DNA from: Sneathiellales bacterium
GTDB lineage: Bacteria > Pseudomonadota > Alphaproteobacteria > Sneathiellales > Sneathiellaceae
DNA length: 36,014 nt
Assembly (NCBI GenBank): GCA_022360775.1
Contig: JAKSCD010000257.1
Location: forward strand, 1-36,014
Reading direction: 5' to 3'
Below, one piece after another: positions 1 through 7,296 of this stretch. Position 1 is the stretch's first letter, and each line of letters opens with the position of its first letter. Below the pieces are notes generated by a model. That model made no database searches and was not told where the DNA came from. It saw nothing but the letters and a program-made list of their open reading frames with translations. A program made the translations under genes and the position numbers.

Positions 1-220
1 CAGCCCATTCCGGCATGGCAGCCTTGGCAGCATCAATGGCACGCTTGGTCTCAAGAGCCCCCATTTTCGGAATTGTACCCATAACCTCACCCGTTGCAGG
101 GTTCGTCACATCCAGCGTCGCCCCGCTTTCGGCGTTACACCAGGTTCCGCCAATCAGGCCTTGCTGGCGAAACAGATCCGGATCTTTCAGGTTAAGCGGA
201 TTGTTGATTTCGTTGGACAT
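1..220 (-). CDS. gabD: NAD(P)-dependent succinate-semialdehyde dehydrogenase, 5' part only
   Basis: Only the first 73 codons lie in the window; the gene runs off the left edge. The N-terminus reads MSNEINNPLNLKDPDLFRQQ, then GLIGGTWCNA and DVTNPATGEV followed by IPKMGA. This is the typical start of GabD-type aldehyde dehydrogenases, which oxidise succinate semialdehyde to succinate at the end of the GABA pathway. The catalytic Cys/Glu region is outside the window, so substrate specificity rests on N-terminal similarity only. The start ATG (complement of 218-220) has a modest GGGAG-like ribosome site upstream. It is divergent from the CDF transporter, and a palindrome at 299-320 lies between them. 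Confidence 0.85.
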   Translation of the reverse strand, partial: MSNEINNPLNLKDPDLFRQQGLIGGTWCNAESGATLDVTNPATGEVMGTIPKMGALETKRAIDAAKAAMPEWA

Positions 221-298
221 GGAGGATCTCCCGGTAGGCACATTATTTTTGGATCGGGGAGTTTAAGGCAGAATTCCATGATCGGCAATCGTCTAATC

Positions 299-320
299 GT
301 GACAAAATTAATTCTGTCAC
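299..320. promoter_or_regulatory. Near-perfect 22-bp palindrome between gabD and the CDF gene, probable operator
   Basis: The half-sites GTGACA and TGTCAC flank an AT-rich core containing AATTAATT; only one base pair of the 22-bp symmetry fails. It sits about 80 bp from each divergent start codon, a usual place for a dimeric repressor. The cognate regulator is not in the window. The symmetry is seen directly; the operator role is inferred. Confidence 0.45.
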
Positions 321-404
321 TGTTCTTTTTACTCATAAAAACAACTGGTTCAGAGATCAGAATTTGCTATGAAATAGGAAAGATCATCATTTGGGGGGAT
401 CAAG

Positions 405-1337
405 ATGGCCAGTGGATCAAAGAAAGTTATTTATGCCGCACTTATCGGTAATTCACTAATCGCGGTATCAAAATTTACAGCAGCCTTTTTTACAGGAAGC
501 TCCGCCATGGTCAGTGAAGGGGTGCATTCCCTGGTCGATACGGGGAACCAGGGGCTAATGCTTCTGGGTCTTGCCAGGTCAAAAAAAGCCCCGGACAAAC
601 GACATCCCTTTGGTTACGGAATGGAAGTCTATTTCTGGTCCTTTATGGTCGCTATCCTGATTTTCGCCCTTGGCGCGGGCATCTCTTTTTATGAAGGTCT
701 TCATGCCGTCCAGGCCCCTCATGTCATTGAAGATCCCACCTGGAACTATGTAGTTCTCGGATTGGGGATCATCTTTGAAGGATGGGCCTGGACAGTTGCC
801 TATAAGGAATTCAAGAAACTGATCGGTGATCAATCCATGTGGCAAGCCATCAAGCACAGTAAAGACCCGACAATCTTTACGGTTCTCCTGGAAGATACGG
901 CGGCAATGCTTGGCTTGATCATTGCGATTGTCGGTATCTATATTGCCCAGACCTTTAACGCGCCGATCTTTGACGGGGTCGCATCCCTTGCCATCAGTTT
1001 TGTGCTTGCTTCTGTGGCTGTTATTCTCTCTATAGAATGCAAGGGGCTTTTGCTTGGCGAAAGTGCCTCGGAAGATGTGATCAACCGGGTGGAAGAAATC
1101 ATAGGATCAGATGATGATATCATTGCTGTCAATGAGTTGCTGACCATGCATATGGGGCCTGAAGATATTCTGGTGAATGTCAGCCTTGATTACGCAGATC
1201 ATCTGGATGCTGCCCAGGTAGAGCTTGCAACCTCTCGATTTGAAAAACAGATCCGGTCGGAATTTCCGATTATCAAGCGACTTTTTATTGAAGCTCAAAG
1301 CGTTACCGGTCACGTCGCAAGCCGCGCAGAACCTTAA
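405..1337 (+). CDS. Cation diffusion facilitator (CDF) family transporter
   Basis: A 310-residue inner-membrane protein with about six hydrophobic segments in the first 210 residues and a soluble C-terminal domain (about 215-300), as in CDF metal/proton antiporters that export Zn, Mn, Fe or Co. TM2 carries the metal motif HSLVDTGNQ (H41, D45). TM5 carries LLEDTAAMLG (D164), but the usual first ligand of the HxxxD pair is V160, so three of four classical ligands are present. The EDTAAMLG motif recalls the SLC30A9/ZnT9-like branch rather than FieF or ZitB. The start has a GGGGGGA ribosome site. The metal cannot be assigned. Confidence 0.88.
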   Translation: MASGSKKVIYAALIGNSLIAVSKFTAAFFTGSSAMVSEGVHSLVDTGNQGLMLLGLARSKKAPDKRHPFGYGMEVYFWSFMVAILIFALGAGISFYEGLHAVQAPHVIEDPTWNYVVLGLGIIFEGWAWTVAYKEFKKLIGDQSMWQAIKHSKDPTIFTVLLEDTAAMLGLIIAIVGIYIAQTFNAPIFDGVASLAISFVLASVAVILSIECKGLLLGESASEDVINRVEEIIGSDDDIIAVNELLTMHMGPEDILVNVSLDYADHLDAAQVELATSRFEKQIRSEFPIIKRLFIEAQSVTGHVASRAEP

Positions 1338-1377
1338 AAATAAAACAGGTGATGCGGAGGGGATCGCGCATCACCTG
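1337..1377 (-). terminator. Strong terminator, possibly bidirectional
   Basis: An 11-bp perfect stem, CAGGTGATGCG at 1346-1356 pairing with 1367-1377. Read on the minus strand it is followed by TTTTATTTTT, so it ends the exported-protein block. It also lies directly after the CDF gene stop and may act for it too. A weaker hairpin (CCACT/AGTGG) lies at about 1384-1399, nearer the minus-strand stop. Confidence 0.8.
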
Positions 1378-1405
1378 AAGCTCCCCCACTAAGGAGTGGT
1401 GCTTT

Positions 1406-1888
1406 TTAACCTTCTGGTTTGTAATTCGGTGAATAGTCACATTTATACTGAATCTGGAAGCGCTTGGCCTGACCACTATCCGGATTTCCCCCGATCAGCT
1501 TCATGATGACGATAGGCTGTACGTTTGCCCAGCGTTGTTCGTTCTTCTGGTAATATGGCGGGCAGCTAATCACGTTTGATGCACAAATATAATAGTCTAT
1601 CATTGCCGAGTTTTTCATCACCAGCGGACCTTTATTAAATCCCTGATAACATTGCTGGGAAAATGGAACACCAATTGTTCCATTACCTGCCGGGAAAGCA
1701 CGGGGGTTGACCCGAACAGGCCCGGTATTTGGATTAGTGCGAACAGGACCACTATCGGCATTAGTCCGGACCGGCTCATTGTTTGGATTGGTCCGGCTTG
1801 GAGATCCGCTTATCGCCTCTCCGGTGAAACTGGCGATCATTGTTACAGCTGAAAGAACGGTCAAACTCTTGCGAAATGTGATTTTCAT
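1406..1888 (-). CDS. Exported protein of unknown function with N-terminal nonapeptide repeats
   Basis: I do not recognise a family. From the chosen ATG the protein is 160 residues: an Ala/Ser/Thr-rich signal peptide (about 1-28), then 3.5 copies of a nine-residue repeat RTNPNxGPV (32-67), then a roughly 90-residue domain with four Cys (contexts QQC, YIC, ISC and YKC) that could form two disulfides. The start at 1888 is chosen because GGAGAGAGAG lies just before it; an upstream in-frame ATG would overlap that ribosome site. It is the last gene of the six-gene minus-strand block and is separated from the previous gene by its own terminator. It lacks the two-Cys pattern and G-W-x-G motif of the other short proteins, so it is not an obvious paralog. 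Confidence 0.7.
   Translation of the reverse strand: MKITFRKSLTVLSAVTMIASFTGEAISGSPSRTNPNNEPVRTNADSGPVRTNPNTGPVRVNPRAFPAGNGTIGVPFSQQCYQGFNKGPLVMKNSAMIDYYICASNVISCPPYYQKNEQRWANVQPIVIMKLIGGNPDSGQAKRFQIQYKCDYSPNYKPEG
1688..1795 (-). repeat. 27-bp coding tandem repeat, about 3.5-4 units
   Basis: Successive nine-residue units RTNPNNEPV, RTNADSGPV, RTNPNTGPV and a degenerate RVNPRAFPA. They sit directly after the signal peptide and probably form an extended Pro/Asn-rich spacer. Copy number could vary between strains through slippage, although the units have diverged at DNA level. Confidence 0.75.
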
Positions 1889-1942
1889 CTCTCTCTCCAT
1901 AATTTGGTTATTTCTAGGTCGAGAAGCCACGGGAAAAAGTTC

Positions 1943-1972
1943 AAAAAAATCTCCTGACCGAGATCAGGAGAT
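1943..1972 (-). terminator. Rho-independent terminator after the 220-residue exported protein gene
   Basis: Perfect 9-bp stem ATCTCCTGA (1949-1957) / TCAGGAGAT (1964-1972) with a six-base loop. On the minus strand it is followed by seven T. It separates the gene at 1990-2652 from the repeat-protein gene. Confidence 0.88.
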
Positions 1973-1989
1973 CTTTTGATATTGAAATT

Positions 1990-2652
1990 TTAATAGGGAT
2001 AATCCGTATCAATGACTTTTACCGGATTAAACGTGAGTTTATAGGTCACCTGTTTGATCGGATCAGCGCCACATTTTCCATAAACAACGACATTTTTGCT
2101 TAAGAATGATGTTTTCTGCTTCACACGATTTTTTGGCAAATCACCCGACCATGGACTACCCATCGCTGTAATCGCAACATTTGAAAGCTCTGATGACTTG
2201 TAAGGCTCTATCGTGACAGAAGCATTCACCTTGCTCGCCCCATTTGGCACATTTACAGGATACACACCTCCGTCATTTACGGAAACATTCAGTTCCTGCA
2301 ACTGCTTGTTAGGGCCACAATTCATCCCCGCCTTCACGGTCAGGTATTTTTGTGCGCCCAGTTCAATAAGCTTATACTGAAAGTTATCTCCCCCAATAGC
2401 CTCATGCCGAAGCAGAAGATTTAATTTTGCACCCGGATTTTGAGAAAATGTCGGTGTACCATAAGGAACCCCTTTCTCATCCTTGCTTCCACCTGAACCA
2501 CCGACATTGCCAAGCGTGCCAATGTTATTTTGTTTAACCTGAGTTTGCTTTTTCGCTTGCGCTTCAGCATCCTGTGTCATCACTATTCCTGACAACGCAA
2601 AGGCCAGAACACCGCTTAAAGCAAAGGTTAGTTTTTTGTAGTTTCTCACCAT
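1990..2652 (-). CDS. Exported protein of unknown function, short two-Cys family (copy 3)
   Basis: A 220-residue protein with a signal peptide (hydrophobic 9-25, likely cut near residue 30, AEA/AQA). A Gly/Ser/Gln-rich stretch covers about 33-75. A mature domain follows that also occurs in the neighbours at 4654 and 7297. Shared marks are a Cys pair (C112, C194; spacing 82), a motif SPWSGDLPKNRVKQK between them, and a C-terminus ending VKVIDTDYPY. No known family is recognised. A disulfide-stabilised beta fold is inferred. The ATG at 2652 lies 10 bases after AAGGAG; an in-frame TTG at 2658 is only 4 bases from it and is a possible alternative start. Confidence 0.75.
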   Translation of the reverse strand: MVRNYKKLTFALSGVLAFALSGIVMTQDAEAQAKKQTQVKQNNIGTLGNVGGSGGSKDEKGVPYGTPTFSQNPGAKLNLLLRHEAIGGDNFQYKLIELGAQKYLTVKAGMNCGPNKQLQELNVSVNDGGVYPVNVPNGASKVNASVTIEPYKSSELSNVAITAMGSPWSGDLPKNRVKQKTSFLSKNVVVYGKCGADPIKQVTYKLTFNPVKVIDTDYPY

Positions 2653-2720
2653 ATCCAATCATCTCCTTATACTGTTGTGATGGATATAGGTAAGTCGATT
2701 AGGTGATTGAAATCGTTCAC

Positions 2721-2741
2721 AAAAAAAGCCCCCGAAGGGGC
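2721..2741 (-). terminator. TTCG-tetraloop terminator after the 593-residue CARDB protein
   Basis: Minus strand reads GCCCC-TTCG-GGGGC followed by seven T: a very stable UUCG hairpin and a U-tract. It begins 6 bases after the stop codon. A near-identical element follows the paralogous gene at 5341, including the preceding run of A on the plus strand. Confidence 0.93.
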
Positions 2742-2747
2742 ATTTTC

Positions 2748-4529
2748 CTAGTTAAATCTTTTCTCTTTTTTATTGTTCTTTTCATTGCTTTCCCGCACCT
2801 GATTTTGACTGTCTACTGTAAAGACTGCTTTCGGAGCTTCTTTCTTCAATTTCAGCGTTATCCACTGGGATTTGCCAGGAGCGAGTGACTTTGTCTTCTT
2901 CACCGCTTTATTTCCGGGGCCACCAGACATGCGAAGGGTTACCGGTTTTGAAGGTACTTTTCCAACATTCGCAATTTGGACCTTCATTTTCTTTTTGCCC
3001 TTTTGAACAACCTGTTTAATCATCAGATCAGGAAGGTTTTTGGCCACTACCACGGAAGTTGACGCAGTGTTAACGGTTTGCTTTGCAGAAGCACCTGCAG
3101 AAAAGGCCGTCATATTTTGTCTGGCTGTTACACCCTGTACTGTGGCAACGCAGGAAATCACCAAATCTTTTTCCGGTGGTACTTGAGATCCGCCAGTTTC
3201 CGATTTGGCAAGGGAAAGTCGGTATTTCAGGACCTGTTTTTTAATCGACGGATTCCCGACATTAGCTTCAAGATTATTAATGCCTGTTTCCCATTCAGGA
3301 TCAAAAGGCATACCAAAAAAGGTGCTGTTATTGGTGCTGAGCTCTACCGGATAGTTTGGACTGCCAAACTGCTGTCCCTTTTCATCCTTTACAGTAAGGC
3401 GTCCGAAACCGGAATAAGCAGTCCCCGTCGCTTTCAAGGTTGCAACAATATGGCCATTAACCGGGCAAACCTGATTACCAATCTGGCGTGTGGTTCCTGG
3501 AACAAATTTCACACTGCGCTGGATCGGGTGCTCCGTCATGATTGACAGTTCTTTTGTACAGTCCATATCAAAATACTTCATGGGACTGTTGTAATCGTTC
3601 GGCGAATGGGCTTCGATCCAGATATGACCTTTTTCGCGGCCATTGATAACAGGAACATTGTGCCAGTCGTCCACCATGGCAACTTTCGCATGGTCAGTTA
3701 CAATGGTTTTTATTGCGCTGTATTTGTATTCTGCGCCTGAACCTGCAGGCAGATAGACATACCGATACTTGATTGCGGTATGTGCTTTGCTGGAATGAAA
3801 AGCCGCCGACATATTCACCCGACAGCGGGAGCCATCAACAGCGGCATCTTCTTTCAAAGACACAGCAATATCTGTAATGGTTGAAGGATTGGAAACCAGG
3901 TTATCTGCTGGTTTGAAATCGATCTTCTTTCTTAAACACTTAACCTCAACCTCTTCATGCGGAAGAGGACCTCCTCCCTGGGTAATATCTCCGCTTGCCG
4001 CGGCGATACCGGACATATCATAGGTATAATCAATTTTTATCCAGAGTTTGGAGCTGCGCGTTTCCGAGAAAATCTCTGCATTACTTTTGCCTTGCGCACG
4101 TAAATCATTCGCAATGCCGTTACAATACCCGATCAGAAAGTCTTCAACCTTGGCAAAGGGTAGTTTAACAGTCCTTACCTTATTGATTTTCTTTGGTCTG
4201 TTAAAGTAACTGTAGCTTTCGCCGTCGCTATGTTCTTTATACTGCTTCCATTTATTTTTCGGCCAGCCACTTTTACCAATACTTGGCCAGGCTTTCCATT
4301 TCTTGATTTTGCCAGATGTTTCAGCATCAAGTATGGCCCTGAACATAACTTCAAAATCTGTTCCGAGGTTTGATTTGGTATATTTACTGCCGTCAGTCTG
4401 AACGAGAATTTGCTGCGTGCTCAAACTCAGAACATTAAAGGAAGCATAATCTGCGAATGCGTTGCCTGCATATAGACAAGGAATAGTCGCCAGCACTGAC
4501 GCCAGCGTTTTCAAATTTGAATTTCTCAT
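2748..4529 (-). CDS. Large exported protein with C-terminal CARDB-like domain (copy 2)
   Basis: A 593-residue protein with a clear signal peptide (cut near AFA-D, residue 26-27). Most of the length has no recognised family. The C-terminal ~95 residues (from PDLMIKQVV through IANVGK to ESNEKNN) match the CARDB pattern: DL near the start, a central NxGK turn, LAPGKS, and a final VDSQNxVxESNEKNN. CARDB domains are beta-sandwich modules of cell-surface and adhesion-type proteins. It is a full-length paralog of the protein at 5341-7137 and shares six Cys contexts with it (YCN/RCN, EVKC/EVTC, DGSRCRV, YFDMDC, VCPV/SCPV, LVISC/LVIEC). AGAGGTG lies upstream of the ATG. An extracellular or cell-surface role is inferred; partner and ligand are unknown. 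Confidence 0.8.
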   Translation of the reverse strand: MRNSNLKTLASVLATIPCLYAGNAFADYASFNVLSLSTQQILVQTDGSKYTKSNLGTDFEVMFRAILDAETSGKIKKWKAWPSIGKSGWPKNKWKQYKEHSDGESYSYFNRPKKINKVRTVKLPFAKVEDFLIGYCNGIANDLRAQGKSNAEIFSETRSSKLWIKIDYTYDMSGIAAASGDITQGGGPLPHEEVEVKCLRKKIDFKPADNLVSNPSTITDIAVSLKEDAAVDGSRCRVNMSAAFHSSKAHTAIKYRYVYLPAGSGAEYKYSAIKTIVTDHAKVAMVDDWHNVPVINGREKGHIWIEAHSPNDYNSPMKYFDMDCTKELSIMTEHPIQRSVKFVPGTTRQIGNQVCPVNGHIVATLKATGTAYSGFGRLTVKDEKGQQFGSPNYPVELSTNNSTFFGMPFDPEWETGINNLEANVGNPSIKKQVLKYRLSLAKSETGGSQVPPEKDLVISCVATVQGVTARQNMTAFSAGASAKQTVNTASTSVVVAKNLPDLMIKQVVQKGKKKMKVQIANVGKVPSKPVTLRMSGGPGNKAVKKTKSLAPGKSQWITLKLKKEAPKAVFTVDSQNQVRESNEKNNKKEKRFN

Positions 4530-4594
4530 AGGTATACACCTCTAAAATCTGTAACGAATTCAATAAAGGTGCGGAAATTTTGATGGATCTTATT

Positions 4595-4633
4595 TTATGG
4601 GCTTAACCCTTCAGGTCTGGATCAAGCCCATAA
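4595..4633. other. 10-bp inverted repeat (hairpin) downstream of the 196-residue exported protein
   Basis: TTATGGGCTT (4595-4604) pairs perfectly with AAGCCCATAA (4624-4633) around a 19-base loop. It lies between the stop of the gene at 4654 and the start of the gene at 4529. The minus-strand tail (AATAAGATCC) is not T-rich, so it is a weak terminator at best and may serve as an mRNA 3'-end stabiliser. Confidence 0.5.
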
Positions 4634-4653
4634 TGATCCTGAAAATGTGTAGT

Positions 4654-5244
4654 TTAATAGTCCAGATCAACGATTTTCAAGGGTTTTACCTTGATAAAGA
4701 AGTTTTTGGATTTCTTTATCAAGCCGCCACCGGCCGGAACGCAATAGCGAGTAATGCGGACTTTCCGTTTCAAGGTAACTGTTTTGCTTTTCTTCCGTTC
4801 AGCCTTTGGAAAAGCGCCATACCAGCCACCACCCATGGCATTGCGGATTTTGTTTTTCAGAATTGTATCTGTAAAGACCGTCGTCTTGATTGTAGTGGTA
4901 TGGGATTTTGGCGCACCGCTCTGATAGTTCGAGTAAGCAACCTGATTGACTTGTTCTCCTTCAAATCTGTAGTCAATCTGCTTCAGTGAATGACCGTTTG
5001 CGCAGACTGCACCGATTTTGAACGAGTGATATCGGTTCTGACCGTTTTTAATTTTATAGTTGGTATGGGTTGAGGAGTATTTTTTGTGTTTGAGATAAAG
5101 CGTACCTTTGTCTCCCCCCAGTTGCTTGAAGATGATATGCGCATTCTGCGGTGCCTGTAATAACCCCTGGGTTGCTTCTGCAGCTGTCACACTGCCCGTA
5201 ACCATAATTGTTGCAGCAAATACTCTTTTCAGCATGGTGTTCAT
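4654..5244 (-). CDS. Exported protein of unknown function, short two-Cys family (copy 2)
   Basis: A 196-residue protein with a signal peptide (hydrophobic 8-22, AEA at 22-24). The mature part is basic and rich in Lys and Tyr. It shares with its neighbours the Cys pair (C81, C168; spacing 87), the motif GGWYGAFPKAERKKSK and the ending LKIVDLDY. GGAGTG stands 5 bases before the ATG. It lies between the two large CARDB paralogs, so the order short-long-short-long-short holds in the direction of transcription. Function unknown. Confidence 0.75.
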   Translation of the reverse strand: MNTMLKRVFAATIMVTGSVTAAEATQGLLQAPQNAHIIFKQLGGDKGTLYLKHKKYSSTHTNYKIKNGQNRYHSFKIGAVCANGHSLKQIDYRFEGEQVNQVAYSNYQSGAPKSHTTTIKTTVFTDTILKNKIRNAMGGGWYGAFPKAERKKSKTVTLKRKVRITRYCVPAGGGLIKKSKNFFIKVKPLKIVDLDY

Positions 5245-5310
5245 TTTTCCACTCCTGATCTCTGGTGAAATACTGTTGAGTGTAAGTTGCCCAAGAATGT
5301 CAGATGGTTC

Positions 5311-5332
5311 AAAAAAAAGCCCCCGAAGGGGC
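5311..5332 (-). terminator. TTCG-tetraloop terminator after the 598-residue CARDB protein
   Basis: Minus strand GCCCC-TTCG-GGGGC followed by eight T, 8 bases after the stop codon. Near-identical in sequence and position to the element at 2721-2741, which supports duplication of gene and terminator together. Confidence 0.93.
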
Positions 5333-5340
5333 CTCTTTCT

Positions 5341-7137
5341 TTATTTGAAGTTTTTGGTCTTCTTGTTGTTCTTCTCATTGCTTTCCTTAACCTGATTTTG
5401 GCTATCAATCTTGAAATTGGCCTTTTTTGCAAGTTTGGGCAGCTTGAGAACAATCCATTCCGATTTTCCAGGTGCCAGTGATTTGGATTTTTTGGAAACG
5501 TTATTGCCTGCCCCGCCGCTCATTCGCAGCATTGCTGGCTTGGCTTTGGCCTTACCGATATTGGCAACTTCAACTTTCATTTTGCGTTTGCCTTCCTGAA
5601 TAATTCTCCGGATTGTCAAATCAGGCAAAAGCGCCACAGTTCTTGCAACAACAGCGTTTTGTGCAGGTGCAGCCTGACGTTGCACTGCCTGTGGCTGTGC
5701 AGTTTGTGCATTGGCGAGCGGCAAGCTTTGTCCACTTACATCCATGGCAAGCGGAATGCATTCGATGACCAGTTCTTTTTCCGGCGGAACAACAGCACTT
5801 CCGGTTATGTTTTTAGCCAGGGCCAGCCGGTATTTAAGGGTCTGTTTTCTTTCATCCACCTGACCGGTTGTATTGGATTCAAAGCTGTTAAGCCCTGGTC
5901 CCCACTTAGGATCAAAGGGCATACCAAAAAACGTTGTTGAGGTTGCCCCCAGATTGATTTCCCGATTTGGGCTGCCAAATTGCCGCCCTTTTTCATCGCG
6001 GACGGTTAGCCGTGCAAATCCGTTAAATGGTGTTCCTGTTGCTTTTAGAACGACAGCGATGTTACCGGTTACCGGGCAGCTCATATTGCCGTAATTCCTG
6101 GATGTTTTTGGAATAAATTTCACAGTTCGCTGGATCGGATGCTCCATTTTCAGGGAAAGCTGCCGGGTGCAATCCATATCGAAATAGCGAAGATGGCTGT
6201 TCCGTTTATTCGGGGTCAGCGTTTCGATACGGATTTGCCCTCTCTCTCTGCCCTCTATGATCGGAACATTGTGCCATTCCTGAAACATAACCTTTTTGGT
6301 GTGGTTTGTTGTCAGGGTTTTAGGAATACTGTAGCGATATTGAGGATTGGATCCCGGAGGGATATACGTATAGCGGTATTTGACGTCGGTATCCGGCTTG
6401 CTGGTATGGATAACGCCGGAAATACTGACCCGACAACGACTTCCGTCAAAAGAGGCATCTTCTGTTAAAATAATGTCAATGTCCGTAACGGTCGATGGAT
6501 TGGAGACCAGACCTGTCGCAGGCTGGATATCAGGGCGATTTCTCTGACAGGTTACCTCTATCCCGTTGACACCCATAGTCCACGGGACACCACTATGAAA
6601 ACTTGCACCAGGAATGCCGGATATATCATAATGGTAATCCATTTTGATATAGACCTGTAGCTTTCTGTCCTGGGAAAAGATCTCAGAATTCGTCTTTCCG
6701 GTGGATCGCATCTGGATGGCCATCAGATTACAGCGATTAATTGCTTCCTGCTCCATCGTATTTTTTGAAATCACAAAAGTGCCAGTTTTTCTTACGCGTT
6801 TGGGACGCTTCAGTAGTTTGTATTTTTTCGAATGCGCTAGCTCCGTGAGCTGGTGCACGCTATTATTTGTTGTTCCGGCTTCTTTGATACTAGGCCATAT
6901 TTTCCACTCTCTGACCCGTCCTGAAATCTCTGCATCCAGCTCAAAAAGATAATTAGTGCTTGTACTGGATGTTAGATTTGAACCGCCATAACTGCTGCCG
7001 TCTGAATAGACAACAAATTTCTGGGTTGAGACTGAAGTTGTCTTTGCGGTTACACTATCCGCAAGTGCGTCTGATGTATACAGGACTGGCAAGGCAAGCA
7101 GAACCTTACCCAAATTTTTGTAATGCTGTCTGTTCAT
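5341..7137 (-). CDS. Large exported protein with C-terminal CARDB-like domain (copy 1)
   Basis: A 598-residue paralog of the protein at 2748-4529, collinear over its length. The start is placed at MNRQHYKNLGKVLLALP, which gives a normal signal peptide (ending near ALA-D) and has AGAGGGG 8 bases upstream; the frame stays open for 45 more codons but that stretch does not look coding. Long shared segments include DGSRCRV, YFDMDCT, HPIQR-VKF, FFGMPFDP and the CARDB-like C-terminus (LRMSGGAGN, KSLAPGKS, IDSQNQVKESNEKNN). An Ala/Gln-rich linker (NAQTAQPQAVQRQAAPAQ) precedes the CARDB domain and is longer than in copy 2. Likely secreted or surface-attached; no enzymatic motif seen. Confidence 0.8.
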   Translation of the reverse strand: MNRQHYKNLGKVLLALPVLYTSDALADSVTAKTTSVSTQKFVVYSDGSSYGGSNLTSSTSTNYLFELDAEISGRVREWKIWPSIKEAGTTNNSVHQLTELAHSKKYKLLKRPKRVRKTGTFVISKNTMEQEAINRCNLMAIQMRSTGKTNSEIFSQDRKLQVYIKMDYHYDISGIPGASFHSGVPWTMGVNGIEVTCQRNRPDIQPATGLVSNPSTVTDIDIILTEDASFDGSRCRVSISGVIHTSKPDTDVKYRYTYIPPGSNPQYRYSIPKTLTTNHTKKVMFQEWHNVPIIEGRERGQIRIETLTPNKRNSHLRYFDMDCTRQLSLKMEHPIQRTVKFIPKTSRNYGNMSCPVTGNIAVVLKATGTPFNGFARLTVRDEKGRQFGSPNREINLGATSTTFFGMPFDPKWGPGLNSFESNTTGQVDERKQTLKYRLALAKNITGSAVVPPEKELVIECIPLAMDVSGQSLPLANAQTAQPQAVQRQAAPAQNAVVARTVALLPDLTIRRIIQEGKRKMKVEVANIGKAKAKPAMLRMSGGAGNNVSKKSKSLAPGKSEWIVLKLPKLAKKANFKIDSQNQVKESNEKNNKKTKNFK

Positions 7138-7242
7138 TTGAAATACCCCTCTGAACATCAGATTAGTATGATTTAAAACAATCAACAACTTTTCCGAATA
7201 CTGATTTCTAACTTTTAGTCGTAACGAAACTGCTAAAAGTTC

Positions 7243-7269
7243 AAAAAAAGCCGCAACATTGTTGCGGCT
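7243..7269 (-). terminator. Rho-independent terminator after the 213-residue exported protein
   Basis: Perfect 9-bp stem AGCCGCAAC (7249-7257) / GTTGCGGCT (7261-7269) with a 3-base loop. On the minus strand it is followed by T residues. It lies between the short and long genes of the first pair, so the pair is probably only partly co-transcribed. Confidence 0.92.
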
Positions 7270-7296
7270 CAAGTACAGGGAGACAAAGCTGAAATT

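Noticed and set aside
1688..1795. Possible CRISPR array
   Set aside because: The repeat is in frame, diverged, 27 bp and without spacers; it encodes a peptide repeat.
7138..7272. 45-codon N-terminal extension of the 598-residue CARDB protein
   Set aside because: The downstream ATG has a strong ribosome site and begins a normal signal peptide; the extension would hide that signal and lies over the terminator of the upstream gene.
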